Shown: piece after piece, positions 39,901 through 54,593 of the stretch
Numbering within the stretch: the stretch's first letter is position 1
How the letters are laid out: every line of letters begins with the position of its first letter
Source: Streptomyces sp. CB00455
Lineage (GTDB): Bacteria > Actinomycetota > Actinomycetes > Streptomycetales > Streptomycetaceae
Reading direction: 5' to 3'
Length of the DNA stretch: 64,000 bases
Assembly (NCBI RefSeq): GCF_001905445.1
Contig: NZ_LIVQ01000008.1
Location: 62,001 to 126,000 of the forward strand
The notes under the pieces: model-generated
Database searches by the model: none
Seen by the model: only the letters and a program-made list of their open reading frames with translations
What the model was told of the DNA's origin: nothing
Made by a program: the position numbers and the translations under genes

Positions 39901-42900
39901 GGGGCGCGCGGCCGAACCCGTGGCGGGCCGGTCCTCGGGGGCACGGGCCGCGGGCGGCTGCGCGGCGGGGAACGCGGTGGCGGGCAGCGCCGTGCGGTGG
40001 TCGCGTGCGAGACGGTGGGCGAGGGCCCGCAGGGTGGGGGTCTCGTAGAAGAGCGCGGGCGTCACGTCCAGGTCGAGGACCTCGTTGAGCCGGCTGGCGA
40101 GGAGGTTGTAACTGACCGAGTCGAAACCGTAGTCCCCGATCTGCCGGTCGAGGTCGAGTTCGCCGACGGGGATGCCGGAGGCGTCCGAGGTCAGGTCCAG
40201 CAGCGTGTCGGTGAAGGCGGCCGTGGCGGCCCCTGTGGCCTGTCCGGTTCCTGTGACCTGGGTGGATCCGGTGGCCGGAGTGGTCCCCGTCGCCCCAGTG
40301 CCGGCGGGTGCGGTGGCGACGGCCGCCGCCCTGGCCACCAGGACGTGCTGGAAGTTGCGGGTGGTGCGGGCGGGGTCCGGGGAGGCCGTCACCGCCTCGT
40401 AGCCGGCCTCGCCGAGCACTCCGGTCCAGCCGGGAACGTCCAGCAGCGGGGAACCCGGCAGGCGCAGGCCGGTGTCACCGTGGGCCCACCAGCCGTCGAA
40501 CAGCCCGTAGGTGAGCGTGCCGGACAGGGTGACCGTCGTCAGCTCGTTGAGCAGCAGTTCGCCCCCGCTGCGCAGGACCCTCCGCAGGTGGCGCAGGGCA
40601 CGGCCGACGTCCGAGGTGGCGTGCAGGACGTTGGCGCCGACCACGAGGTCGAAGCCGCCCTCGTCGAAACCCTGGACGACGGGGTCGGTGTCCAGGTCGA
40701 GGCGCTTGAACCGCAGGAAGGGGTACCGGGCGCCGAACTCCTGCCTGCCGTGGGCGAGGAAGGTCACCGACAGGTCGGTGTACCAGTACTCGAGCCGGCC
40801 GCCGTACGGGGCGAGGGCGCGCAGGAGTCCGGCGGAGGTGCCGCCGGTGCCCGATCCGACCTCCAGGATGCGGACGGTGGCGTCGGCGGGCAGGCCGGCG
40901 AGGCGTTCCTGCACATGCGCGACGAGGCGGTGGGTGAGCAGGTCGTTGTAGAGGTCGCTGATGGGATTCCCGCGGTACACGCGTTCCATGAGCGAGGTGC
41001 CGGAGGAGGGGAACAGGAGGTCGGTGGCGAGGAGTTCGCCCCGGAGCAGCTCCGGGTAGCGCTCCAGGCACAGGGCCAGCAGCCGTACGAAGACGGCGGA
41101 CTCGGGGTGCGCGTCGGCGAGGGCGGCGAGCTGCCCGAGGTGTCCGCCCGCACGGGCGCCGGCCAAGGCGTCCGGGGCCGGGCGCAGCCGCCCGGCGTCG
41201 GAGGTGAGAAGGCCGTCGCCCACGAGTGCGTCGAGCACGGTGCGCAGGAGGCGTTCGTACCGGGGGGTGACACCCACCCGGCGCAGGACCTCGTCCGCGT
41301 CGGGGTCGGGCCCGTGCCAGGTTCCCAGGTCGTCGAGCAGGGCGAGCAGGGCCACGCCCGCGATGCGGGTCATCTGTCGGTCGAGCGCGTGGAAGTCCTC
41401 CACCACGCGCAGGTCGGCGGCGTTCGGCCGCCCGCTGGTGGGCGTCACGTCGGTGCTCTCCGTTTTCCTGTTCGCTGCCATGCGCTCGCGCAGGGCCTCG
41501 GTGCCGGGCACGACGACGCTCTGGGGCGCCGGCCGCCGGAGCGTCTCGACGAGCGCGGCGAAGCCCGCCCGGGGAGTGATGGACCGGAAGCCGGCCGCGG
41601 TCAGGCGGTCCCGGTGGGTGTCGTCGGCCACTGCCCCGACGGTGCCCCAGAAGCCCCAGTCGACGGCGCGCACCGGGTAGGGCAGGCGGGCGTCGAGCGC
41701 GTGGGCGTAGGCGTCGAGGAAGGTGGAGCCGGCGGCGTAGTTGGCCAGGCCGGGGTCGCCGAGGAAGGACTGGGCGGAGGAGAAGAACACCAGGAAGTCC
41801 GGGTTCCGTCCGCGCAGGGCGTCGGCCAGGGCCGCGGCGACGCCGGACTTGGCCGCCAGACTCTGCGCGAGGTCCGTGTCCGTGAGGTCGCGCACCAGTC
41901 GGTCGCGCCGCACCAGCGCCGCGTGGACGACGCCGTGCACCGGGCCCGCCTCGTCGAATACGGCCGCCAGCCTGCCCGGGTCGGTGGCATCGGCGCGGGC
42001 GTAGCGGATCCGGTCCCCGAAGCCGGGGTCGGCGAGCTCGCTGCGGCCGACGAGCACCACGTGGGCGTCCCAGTCCTCGACGAGGCGGCGGGCGATGGCC
42101 AGGCCGATGCCCCGGACGCCTCCGACGATCACGTACGTGCCGCCCCGGCGCAGCGGGACGGGCCCGTCGGCGGCCGGGGCGGGCCGCAGGACCTGGGCGT
42201 GGCGGACGGTTCCGGTGTACGCGACGCGCGTTCCCCGGGGCGCGGGCGCCAGGAGCGCGGCGGACGCGTGGGCGGGATCGAGGTCGACGCAGGCGACGGA
42301 CCAGCCCCGGTGCTCGTTCTCCATGACCCGGGCGAAGCCGGTGATCCCGGCGGCGTAGGGGTCGGTGACGGAGCGGCCGGGCGGGGCGGCGGCGCCGGTG
42401 GTGACGATCACCCAGTCGAGGGTGTGCTCGCGGCACCAGGCCCGGGCGTACGGGGCGAGGGCCTTGACGCCCGCGGCCTCGGCGCGCGCGACCCGCCCGG
42501 TCTCGTCCGCGAGAGGGCCGGTGGTGTCGGTGGGCCCGGTCAGGACGTAGACCAGACGGGGTGTCACCCGGAGCGGTGTGCCCAGTTCGGCCAAGACGGC
42601 GCCCTCGTGACGGGCGGCCAGCTCGCGGGCCAGGCCCGCCCGGGCGGGGGCGTGGAGCACCACGACGGCGCCGTCCGGCGTCGGCGTAGCGGTGGGCGCC
42701 GGGACGGCCTCCCAGGTGGGGACGTCCAGTGGAAGCGTCTCGACGCGGGGCTCGGCGGCCCCGGCGGACGCAAGGGCCGCCGACCGCGGGGCCGGTACGT
42801 CGACCCAGCACCGCACACGCGCGAACGGGTACTGCGGGAGCTCGACCTTGCGCGGCTGCCGGTCGCGGTGCAGGGCGCGCCAGTCGGGTGCGGCGCCGTC

Positions 42901-45900
42901 CGCCCAGCTGCGCGCCCAGGCGGACGGGTCGGCCGGAAGCGGGCCGGCCGCAAGCGGGTCTCCGGCGGGGCGCTGCCCGGTGACGGTGCCCCGGTGGAGG
43001 CCGGGCGCGGGCGCACCGGCGAGGAAGGCGTGGAGGGCGGTACGGAGTCCGGCCGTGTCGGAGGCGACCACGGCGAGCCGCTCCTCCAGCGGTTCCCGGC
43101 CGATCTGCGTCGTGTACGCGATGTCGGCCAGCGCCGCCTCCCGTCCGGCGCCCGCCGAGACGGCCCCGGCGAGACCGGCGAGGGTGGAACGGGCGTCGAC
43201 GTGCGGGGCCCGTCCCGGGAACCGGTCGGCGAGGACCCGTGCGAGCCTGCGCAGGTCGGCGACGTCCAGGCCGAGTTCGTCGAGCTCGGCCTCCGGGTCG
43301 GCGCCGGCAAGGCCGACCGCTTCGGCTACGGCGGCCACCTCGTCGAGCGGGTCGCCCGCCGTCGGCTCCGCGTACCGCTCGGCGAGCTCGCGCAGCGCCT
43401 GCGGGGTGCGGGCGGAGAGCAGCACCACCTGCGGTCCGCGGGTGGTGGCGCCCTCGGTGGCCGGCGTCTGCTGCTGGAACTCCTCGACGATGACGTGGGC
43501 ATTGGAACCGCCGGCTCCGAACGCGCTGATTCCGGCGCGGCGCGGGCCACCGCCGGCTCCGGCGGGCCACGGCTCGCACTGGCGCTGGACGCGCAGGCCC
43601 GCGGAGTCCCAGTCGATGCTCGTGTTGGCCGGGTCGGCGTGCAGGGAGGGGACCAGGGTGCGGTGGCGCAGCTGGAGGAGGATCTTGGTCAGCCCGGCGA
43701 TGCCCGCGGCCGACTCCAGGTGGCCGATGCCCGACTTCACCGATCCGAGCCGGCTCCGCGCGTCGCCGTAGGCCTGGGAGAGGGCTGTGATCTCGATGGG
43801 GTCGCCGAGGGAGGTGCCCGTGCCGTGCGCCTCGATGTAGCCGACGGAGGCGGGATCCACGCCCGCCTTGCCGAGGGCCCGGCGCACCACGTCGGCCTGC
43901 GCGGCGGGGTTCGGTACGAAGAAGCCTCCGGCGCGCCCGCCGTGGTTGACGGCGCTGCCCTTGATCACCGCGAGGACCCGGTCGCCGTCCTCCAGGGCGC
44001 GGGCGAGCGGCTTGAGCACGACGACCCCGACGCCTTCGCCGGGTACGTAGCCGTCCCCGCCCGCGCCGAAGGCGCGGCACCGGCCGTCGGAGGAGACGAA
44101 GCCGACCTGGCTCAGGTGCAGGTACTTGTACGGGTGGACGATCAGGTTCACACCGCCCGCCAACGCCAGCTCGCTGTCCCCGGAGCGCAGGCTCTCACAG
44201 GCGAGGTGCAGCGCGGTCAGGGACGAGGAGCACATGGTGTCCAGGGCCAGGCTGGGGCCGCGCAGGTCGAGGAACGCGGAGACGCGGTTGGCCACGGCGG
44301 AGGAGAAGGACGTCGGCAGTACGGGCAGCCGGTCCTCGGCGCCCAGGCCGAGCATCTGGTACTGGTTGAACATCACTCCGGCGAAGACGCCCACCATGCG
44401 GCCGGCCACGTCGGCGCGGGTGAGCCCCGCGGACTCCAGGGCGTGCCAGGAGGTCTGGAGGAACAGCCGCTCCTGCGGGTCCATCCCCGCGGCCTCGCGC
44501 GGGGTGATCCGGAAGAAGCCGGGGTCGAACTCGTCGATGCCCTCCAGGAATCCGCCCCACTTGCTGTACGAGTGGCCGGGTGCGCGGTCGGGCCGGTAGA
44601 ACCCGTCCGAGGTCCAGCGGTCCGCCGGGATCTCGGTGACGCAGTCCCGCCCGGCGCTGAGGTTGCTCCAGAACCGGTCGAGGTCCTCGGCCATGGGGTA
44701 GCGGCCGGCGACGCCGATCACCGCCACGTCCCGGTCGTCGGCCTCCGGTGTGCCGTGGTTCTCCCCGGGCCGGGGGGTCGCTGTGAGGGTGGGGCCGGTG
44801 GAGACGGCGTCGGCGGGGGTGAGGCCCAGGGCTTCGCGGGCCCGTTCCGGATCGCCGTGGAGCACGACCAGCTCGGTGCCGGACAGGGCGAGGGCCCGCT
44901 CGAACACGTCCAGGCCCGCCGTGGTCGGCAGCGGGGCCTGGCCCTGCCGGGCGAACAGGGCTTCGGCGGCGGCGTCCGTGCGCATGCCGCCGTCGGCCCA
45001 CAGCGGCCAGGCGAAGGAGAGCAGGCCGCGGTCGCGGGCGTAGGCGTCCAGGAACGCGTTCGCGGCCGCGTAGTCGCTCTGCCCCGCGTTGCCCGCGACG
45101 CCGGTCACCGAGGAGAAGAGGGCGAAGAAGTCGAGGTCCAGGTGGCGGGTCGCCTCGTCCAGCAGCACGGCTCCGCGCACCTTGGGGGCGAGGACCGCTG
45201 CGAGGTCCGTGGCGGGCTTGGTGGTGAACAGGCCGTCGCGCAGGACGCCGGCCGCGTGAACGACACCGTCCAGCCGGCCGTGCCGTTCGAGAATGCCGCT
45301 GATGAGGGCGTCGACCTCGGCGGGCACCGTGATGTCGGCGCGGACGTAGGAGTGGTCCGGTCCCGGGCGCGGTGTGCGACCCACGAGAACGGCCGTGGCT
45401 CCGCGCGTGGTCATCCGGGCGGCGAGTTCTCGGCCGATGCCGCCGGCGCCGCCGGTGATCAGGTAGACGCCGCCGGGCCGGAGGGGGACCTCCGGGGCGG
45501 CGGCGGGGTCGGCGTCGCGGTAGCGGCGGACGTGGCGGCCGCCTGGGGTGTGCCGTACCCAGGTCTCCCCGTGGTCCGCGAGCTCCGCGAGCAGGGCGTC
45601 CGGGTCGGCGGGGCCCTCGCACTCGACGGCGGTGATCGCGAGGCGCGGCTGCTCCAGGCGTACCGTGCGGGCCAGTCCGGCCACGGCGGCGGCGACGGGG
45701 GGCGGGCCCACGTGCACGACGGGGACCGGGCGGTCGGCGAGGACCTGGGCCAGGGCGAGCACCTCACCGCAGGCGGACCGTACGGCCCCGGGGAGGTCGG
45801 CGGTGTCCCGGTTCGCGACGTGCAGGACCGCTTCGGGTGCCGTGCCGAGCCCGGCGAGGTCGGCGAGGAGCAGCCTCAGGTCCCCGGCCTCGGCGGGGCG

Positions 45901-47286
45901 CAGCTCGTAGGTGTCGGGGGCGACCCGGCGGAAGGCGGGACCGCGCCGAACGGTGATCTGGTCGGTCCGTACCCGCTGGTCGCCGATGACCAGGAGAGGG
46001 GCGGCGACCGAGGCGAGGGGGCGCGGCGACGCCTGCCACAGGCCGGTCAGGCAGTGGGTCCGGGCAGGGGTGTCCGCCGCCGGGGCGGCGGGGGCGGGGC
46101 GGGCGGCCCGTTCGGCGGGCAGCAGTCCGGCGAGGTGAGCGGCGACCGCGTCGACGGTCGGGTATTCGAACAGCAGGGTCGGGTAGAGCGCGATGTCCCA
46201 GTGCTCCTCGAACAGCCGCACCAGCGTGAGGAGCTGGGAGGAGTCCAGACCGAGGTCGTAGAAGCCCCGGTCGCCCTCCACCACCAGTGCGGGGTCGGCG
46301 ACCGCCCGGCGGACCAACTCGACCACCTCGGCCCGGATGTCCACCGGTCCGCCGTCGGCGCGAACCGGGTCGGCGGGGCCTTCCGGTTGCGCGGGAACGG
46401 CCGGGGCCGCGGCGCGCGGGGCCGGCTCCGTCCGCTCGGCGGCGAGCCGGGTGATCGCCGCGGCGGAGCGGACGCGTTTGAAGGTCAGGTCCGTGAACCG
46501 GGCGGCGAGCGTGCCCGCTCCGTCGCGCAGTTCGATGTCGGCCTTCACCACGTCGTCTCCGGCACCCGCCCCCGCCGGGTGCATGCGCAGGTCGACGGTG
46601 CAGGCGTCGCCGAGGGTGCGGGCGGCGCGGAAGGAGCCGATGTGCAGGGGGATGAGGGGGCGTCCGTCCGCGTCCGCCCCGTCGAAGGCAAGCGCGTACG
46701 ACTGCATGGTCGAGCCGTCGAGCAGGGCGGGGTGCAGCAGGAAGTCCCCCACCGTGCTCCGCGCCTCGTCACCGAGCGTGATGTCGGCACGCACCCGGTC
46801 CGCCGTGGCCCGCAGGGTTCCCGCGCAGCGCATGAACGCCCGGTGCTCGATGCCGGCCGACCGGCCGGTGGCGTAGACCTCGCCGACGTCGCGCGGGGTT
46901 GCGGACGGTTGAGGTCCGGGGGCGCCGGTGAGCGGGGGCAGGTCGGTGCGCAGGGTGGCCTGGAGGTGGGTGGTCACGCTGTCGTCGACGGGCAGCCCGT
47001 CGCGGATCCGGCGGCTGGTCGCCGTCACCCGGAAGACGGCGCCGTCGGGTGCGACGTCGACGGTCAGCTCACGGTCGAACGAGTCCGTGGTGACCACCGG
47101 CTCGACGAACAGCACATCGCTCAACTCGGTGCGGTCCAGGGGAACGTCGCGGGCGGCGAGCAGCCGGTAGACGATGTCGAGGAAGGTGACACCCGGCAGG
47201 GTTCGCACCCCGTGCACCCGGTGGTCGTCGACGATCGGGTTGTCCCGCTTCAGGTGCAGGGCACAACGAACGGACCTTCGGTCCAC
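33964..47286 (-). CDS. Trans-AT type I PKS, DH-ACP-KR / KS-KR-MT-ACP / KS-KR-ACP / KS-ACP (gene B)
   Basis: 4,440 aa from a GTG start preceded by AGGAGA. The N-terminal DH (HGVRTLPGV), ACP (LGLDSSQLL) and KR (GGAGGIG near nt 45455) complete the module whose KS ends gene A. KS1 (DTMCSSSL near 44235) carries a serine-less ACP-like insert (LGLDV, about 43170-43375), then KR, C-methyltransferase (EVGSGTGGTS near 40850) and ACP (GFDSVSY). KS2 has the variant NTGCSSSL (near 39400), then KR and ACP (GFDSITY). KS3 (DTACSSSL near 35895) is followed only by an ACP (GVDSLGL). There is no AT. The tail has a Gln/Glu-rich linker and a docking motif (VAALLAGLRDGTVRVDDALAVL) matched by the N-terminus of gene C. 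KirAII-like. Inferred products: module 3 gem-dimethyl with OH, module 4 OH, module 5 an unreduced ketone with a special extender, as in goldinonic acid. Confidence 0.96.
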   Translation of the reverse strand: MDRRSVRCALHLKRDNPIVDDHRVHGVRTLPGVTFLDIVYRLLAARDVPLDRTELSDVLFVEPVVTTDSFDRELTVDVAPDGAVFRVTATSRRIRDGLPVDDSVTTHLQATLRTDLPPLTGAPGPQPSATPRDVGEVYATGRSAGIEHRAFMRCAGTLRATADRVRADITLGDEARSTVGDFLLHPALLDGSTMQSYALAFDGADADGRPLIPLHIGSFRAARTLGDACTVDLRMHPAGAGAGDDVVKADIELRDGAGTLAARFTDLTFKRVRSAAAITRLAAERTEPAPRAAAPAVPAQPEGPADPVRADGGPVDIRAEVVELVRRAVADPALVVEGDRGFYDLGLDSSQLLTLVRLFEEHWDIALYPTLLFEYPTVDAVAAHLAGLLPAERAARPAPAAPAADTPARTHCLTGLWQASPRPLASVAAPLLVIGDQRVRTDQITVRRGPAFRRVAPDTYELRPAEAGDLRLLLADLAGLGTAPEAVLHVANRDTADLPGAVRSACGEVLALAQVLADRPVPVVHVGPPPVAAAVAGLARTVRLEQPRLAITAVECEGPADPDALLAELADHGETWVRHTPGGRHVRRYRDADPAAAPEVPLRPGGVYLITGGAGGIGRELAARMTTRGATAVLVGRTPRPGPDHSYVRADITVPAEVDALISGILERHGRLDGVVHAAGVLRDGLFTTKPATDLAAVLAPKVRGAVLLDEATRHLDLDFFALFSSVTGVAGNAGQSDYAAANAFLDAYARDRGLLSFAWPLWADGGMRTDAAAEALFARQGQAPLPTTAGLDVFERALALSGTELVVLHGDPERAREALGLTPADAVSTGPTLTATPRPGENHGTPEADDRDVAVIGVAGRYPMAEDLDRFWSNLSAGRDCVTEIPADRWTSDGFYRPDRAPGHSYSKWGGFLEGIDEFDPGFFRITPREAAGMDPQERLFLQTSWHALESAGLTRADVAGRMVGVFAGVMFNQYQMLGLGAEDRLPVLPTSFSSAVANRVSAFLDLRGPSLALDTMCSSSLTALHLACESLRSGDSELALAGGVNLIVHPYKYLHLSQVGFVSSDGRCRAFGAGGDGYVPGEGVGVVVLKPLARALEDGDRVLAVIKGSAVNHGGRAGGFFVPNPAAQADVVRRALGKAGVDPASVGYIEAHGTGTSLGDPIEITALSQAYGDARSRLGSVKSGIGHLESAAGIAGLTKILLQLRHRTLVPSLHADPANTSIDWDSAGLRVQRQCEPWPAGAGGGPRRAGISAFGAGGSNAHVIVEEFQQQTPATEGATTRGPQVVLLSARTPQALRELAERYAEPTAGDPLDEVAAVAEAVGLAGADPEAELDELGLDVADLRRLARVLADRFPGRAPHVDARSTLAGLAGAVSAGAGREAALADIAYTTQIGREPLEERLAVVASDTAGLRTALHAFLAGAPAPGLHRGTVTGQRPAGDPLAAGPLPADPSAWARSWADGAAPDWRALHRDRQPRKVELPQYPFARVRCWVDVPAPRSAALASAGAAEPRVETLPLDVPTWEAVPAPTATPTPDGAVVVLHAPARAGLARELAARHEGAVLAELGTPLRVTPRLVYVLTGPTDTTGPLADETGRVARAEAAGVKALAPYARAWCREHTLDWVIVTTGAAAPPGRSVTDPYAAGITGFARVMENEHRGWSVACVDLDPAHASAALLAPAPRGTRVAYTGTVRHAQVLRPAPAADGPVPLRRGGTYVIVGGVRGIGLAIARRLVEDWDAHVVLVGRSELADPGFGDRIRYARADATDPGRLAAVFDEAGPVHGVVHAALVRRDRLVRDLTDTDLAQSLAAKSGVAAALADALRGRNPDFLVFFSSAQSFLGDPGLANYAAGSTFLDAYAHALDARLPYPVRAVDWGFWGTVGAVADDTHRDRLTAAGFRSITPRAGFAALVETLRRPAPQSVVVPGTEALRERMAANRKTESTDVTPTSGRPNAADLRVVEDFHALDRQMTRIAGVALLALLDDLGTWHGPDPDADEVLRRVGVTPRYERLLRTVLDALVGDGLLTSDAGRLRPAPDALAGARAGGHLGQLAALADAHPESAVFVRLLALCLERYPELLRGELLATDLLFPSSGTSLMERVYRGNPISDLYNDLLTHRLVAHVQERLAGLPADATVRILEVGSGTGGTSAGLLRALAPYGGRLEYWYTDLSVTFLAHGRQEFGARYPFLRFKRLDLDTDPVVQGFDEGGFDLVVGANVLHATSDVGRALRHLRRVLRSGGELLLNELTTVTLSGTLTYGLFDGWWAHGDTGLRLPGSPLLDVPGWTGVLGEAGYEAVTASPDPARTTRNFQHVLVARAAAVATAPAGTGATGTTPATGSTQVTGTGQATGAATAAFTDTLLDLTSDASGIPVGELDLDRQIGDYGFDSVSYNLLASRLNEVLDLDVTPALFYETPTLRALAHRLARDHRTALPATAFPAAQPPAARAPEDRPATGSAARPVDPEAIAVIGMSGRMPGSADLGEFWDHLVDGDDLVTDVPAERWDRHALPEGVHASHGGFIHDVDRFDPLFFGISPHEAEGMDPQQRLVLEGVWTALEDAGLAPGSLAGADVGLFVGAGSSDYDEIRKTAGLAVDAHAATATAHSILVNRVSYQLDLHGPSEPVNTGCSSSLVAIHRAAESIRSGECDIAVAGGVNLVLSPYNHVLLSSTGMLSPTGRCRTFDAGADGFVRGEGYGFVVLARAERAEGRQVRAWLRGSAVNHGGRARSLTAPNPAAQAAMIVRAHERAGTDPATLGYLETHGTGTELGDPVEINGLRMAFDELLSRRGTPPPAEPYCALGAVKANIGHLESAAGAAGVIKVLLAMEHGVQPPLAGLREPNPHLRLDGSPFQLLRSARAWPLPAAGPRRAGVSSFGYGGVNAHVVLEEAGAAPEVRRPHGPWVFPLSARTPHALRRYAAALLAAVETADRTPELADVAHTLQHGRDAMAERLAVTAADRATLAAALKAAAGGADHPALARPAGGTDADRWVAGDAVDWPTGGVSIPLPTYPFERRRCWADPVATPRPEADAAPAAAVPFPVSTAPASAPPVRAGVYAPRRQPVADVALRGPVTGPVWVLGPAELPGAEIHRIGAAPLESLPTPVAVHAVIEGERGVLDLFRIVHHLQARPGAGGELALTVVTRAATDPASAAALGLARSVRSECERWRVATVDIGPEDPTALPVAAPGDYALQAGRWYREVLQPVDATAGAAPVLREGGTYVIVGGTGDVGLDIAEQLVRRHRARVVLVGRSAPDEDRAARIRALDPSGTRVEVHRADASEPGHIRAVLDRVGVVHGVLHSVTVPSDRSLAAMDEEWFLRGMAAKSRTTEALADALGDRRPDFLALFSSVQSFLGNPGQAAYAAGCTAQDAIGRALAARLPYPVRVVNWGAWSGSALTERHLGRLTAAGVHPLSPEAGFEALSRVLGRQEVQVAVVSGTDEFLGRIGVPAAGADVRQQPAAAATPEAGSSWRAAAADEMLAVLREVAGIRPGELAPDDLLSRFGFDSITYTRLSSRMNARWDLDLTPATFFGVATADDLIGKILQHHGAALARHWSDDAPAGAPVSDGTAASDGTPAPGPAPAAEPAPGPEPAPGPARARGQAVAVEDFPAASVRAAAPVPVTGGPVAVAIVGMAGMLPGSDDLDAFWAHLTAGDDLVGEIPADRWDWRRLHGEPTPGEFRTTAKWGGFLPRVDLFDPQFFGISPHEAVAMDPQHRLVLEAAWSAIENAGIRPSALAGTDTGVFIGSSTYDYFELQHALGVPLDGYSTVGRAHAIMSNRVSYLLDLHGPSETIDTACSSSLVAVHRAAEAIRAGDCEVALAGGVNVIASPTLFVDMSQADMLSPDGRCRTFDARANGIVRAEGVGVVVLKRLDAAIADGDVIHAVLRGSAVNHGGRTNSLTAPNPDAQAACIVKAHRRAGVDPRTVGYVETHGTGTELGDPVEVEGLKSAFAELYADHGAAPGRPHVVLGAVKTNTGHLEAAAGVTGLIKALLAMRHGSIPGNIHLEKLNPHLRLDGSPLLLPSGNEPWNRVRTADGAEAPLRAGVSSFGLGGVNAHLVVEEFREASVLPAAGERLFVLSAKTPERLRDYAMRLARWAADHQDVDPAALAHTLGTGREAFPERLAVVADSTRALVAALEAWQAGKAAPGVFAGDGNDATTALLLDGPEGSRYLRAVVDAGRLDKVARLWVGGAPIDWAELWPGTAPRRVPAPTYPFARESYWLTPGARFDAHQAAQAGLVADTAVEADADTAVADAATDTEVGPHTRAGSETATGVVAPARTPAVVETPVPARSAGAGTPAGDDAEGAVRTHVRGLLAAHLGMRPERLPLDRALSDAGVDSLGLRRLSRRLGADYQVEVPTRMFGVAQTVRAVARAVFEAYGPLPVPQEQTQTQEQEQELGPAPAAAPAADQVAALLAGLRDGTVRVDDALAVLEGGAGR
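34088..34125 (-). repeat. Short hexamer-like repeat coding a Gln/Glu linker of gene B
   Basis: Repeated ctcctg/cgtctg units encode a Gln/Glu/Thr stretch (QEQTQTQEQEQEL) between the last ACP and the C-terminal docking motif of gene B. It is probably a flexible spacer. Confidence 0.75.
43170..43375 (-). other. Serine-less ACP-like insert after KS1 of gene B
   Basis: Between the end of the KS and the flanking domain lies an about 70-residue segment with the shape of a carrier protein (helix, ELGLD turn, helix, ARRL-like end). The phosphopantetheine serine of LGLDS is replaced: DELGLDVADLRRL. It cannot carry a prosthetic group. Equivalent inserts sit in genes D and E. Boundaries are approximate. 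Confidence 0.75.
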
Positions 47287-47343
47287 GTGTTCTCTCCTGG
47301 TGGTCGGCGATGCGGGGGCGTGATCGGGCCCGGCCGCGCCGGG

Positions 47344-53430
<6,087 letters not shown>

Positions 53431-53556
53431 ATGGGCACGCGCCCGGCCGAAGCACGCTCGGCGGCCGCTGCGGGACGGCGTGCGCCCCGACTTGGATGCG
53501 ACCACGACTGATGACAGCGCTTAATCATCCACATCCCCCGATGCATTTCCGTGAAG

Positions 53557-53670
53557 ACCCTGTTTAGCACACCGACCCACGAAGTAGTTGACCATTGAAG
53601 TTATTCCTGCAGGGCCTTGTGTAGCACAGTAACGGCCGAGGTGGTTGACCATTGAAACTATCCTCGGCCA
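53557..53670. promoter_or_regulatory. Divergent control region with 57-bp imperfect tandem repeat
   Basis: Between gene A (minus) and the PPTase (plus) two 57-bp copies lie head to tail. TAGCAC recurs at 53565 and 53622, and TTGACCATTGAA at 53588-53599 and 53645-53656. Each TTGACCATTGAA contains two TTGA half-sites 7 bp apart. On the minus strand each copy shows GTCAAC and, about 18 bp on, GCTA(A/C)ACA, a possible -35/-10 pair towards gene A. The rest of 53431-53759 holds no gene I can support, only leader sequence. Function as operator or promoter is inferred. Confidence 0.65.
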
Positions 53671-53759
53671 GACCCCCGGCCCCGTCGCGGGAATTCGGAA
53701 ACCGACGAGAATGCATCGTGGATGATCATGTCTGGTTACGCAAGCCGAGGGGGCCGCTC

Positions 53760-54593
53760 GTGTCAGGAATTCCAGAGCCGGATCTCGGCATCCACCATCC
53801 AGTACGGAAACCAGGGCCGACCTGGCCGTACCGCACGAACCCCCGGCCCCGCACGGGGTCGGGGCCCGGTCCGGGCCCCGACCCCGCCGGGCCCGGCCTA
53901 CTCGTCGGTACGCTGCCGGACGTCGTGATCGTGGAGCTGTTCGCCGACCCGCCGGACATCTACCTCTACCCGGAGGAGGCGGACCGGGTGAAGCGGGCGG
54001 TCGACAAGCGCCGGCGAGAATTCGCCACCGTCAGGCTGTGCGCCCGCACGGCATTGGCCCGGCTCGGGATGCCGCCCGGCCCGATCCTCCCTGGCCCCGC
54101 CGGGGCGCCCGCCTGGCCCGAGGGCGTCGCGGGCAGCATGACCCACTGCCCCGGCTACCGGGCGGCAGCGGTCGCCAGGACCGCGTCGGTCGCCGCCGTC
54201 GGGATCGACGCCGAACCGAACTCCGGGCTGCCCAGGGGCGTCGAGCGGATGGTGGCCTCGCCCGGGGAGCGGCGCACGCTGGACCGCCTCACCCTGTCCC
54301 ACCCGGCCGTGGCCTGGGACAGGCTGCTGTTCAGCGCGAAGGAGAGCACGTACAAGACCTGCTTCCCGCTCATGGGTCAGCTGCTGGATTTCAGCGACTG
54401 CACCATCACCCCCGATCCGGAGCGGGGCACCTTCATCAGCTCGCTGCACGTTCCGGGCCCGGTGGTCGGCGGGCGCCGGGTGAACACCTTCACCGGGCAC
54501 TGGCGAACCGTCGTCCGGGAAGGCGTCGAGTACGTGGCGACGGGGATCGTCGTACCGGCCGCACCCGCATCCGCGGCGTCCGGTAACCGATGA
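53760..54593 (+). CDS. Sfp/EntD-type 4'-phosphopantetheinyl transferase
   Basis: 277 aa from GTG 53760, chosen because GAGGGG lies 6-7 bp upstream and family similarity begins soon after (VIVELFADPP...). Further in-frame starts upstream (GTG 53718, TTG 53652) have poorer sites and would add low-complexity sequence. It transfers phosphopantetheine from CoA to the Ser of ACP/PCP domains. Visible motifs are VGIDAEPNSGLP (Mg/CoA-binding Asp) and FSAKESTYK (the KExxxK signature). The basic segment EADRVKRAVDKRRREFATVR is typical of actinomycete enzymes. It is divergent from gene A across the repeat region, as expected for a cluster-dedicated PPTase (KirP-like) that must arm at least a dozen carrier domains. 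Confidence 0.93.
   Translation: MSGIPEPDLGIHHPVRKPGPTWPYRTNPRPRTGSGPGPGPDPAGPGLLVGTLPDVVIVELFADPPDIYLYPEEADRVKRAVDKRRREFATVRLCARTALARLGMPPGPILPGPAGAPAWPEGVAGSMTHCPGYRAAAVARTASVAAVGIDAEPNSGLPRGVERMVASPGERRTLDRLTLSHPAVAWDRLLFSAKESTYKTCFPLMGQLLDFSDCTITPDPERGTFISSLHVPGPVVGGRRVNTFTGHWRTVVREGVEYVATGIVVPAAPASAASGNR

Noticed and set aside
53431..53505. GTG 53505 as start of gene A
   Set aside because: It adds 25 basic residues without similarity to the LnmK family, which begins at or near ATG 53430. No good RBS is seen for either, so some doubt remains.
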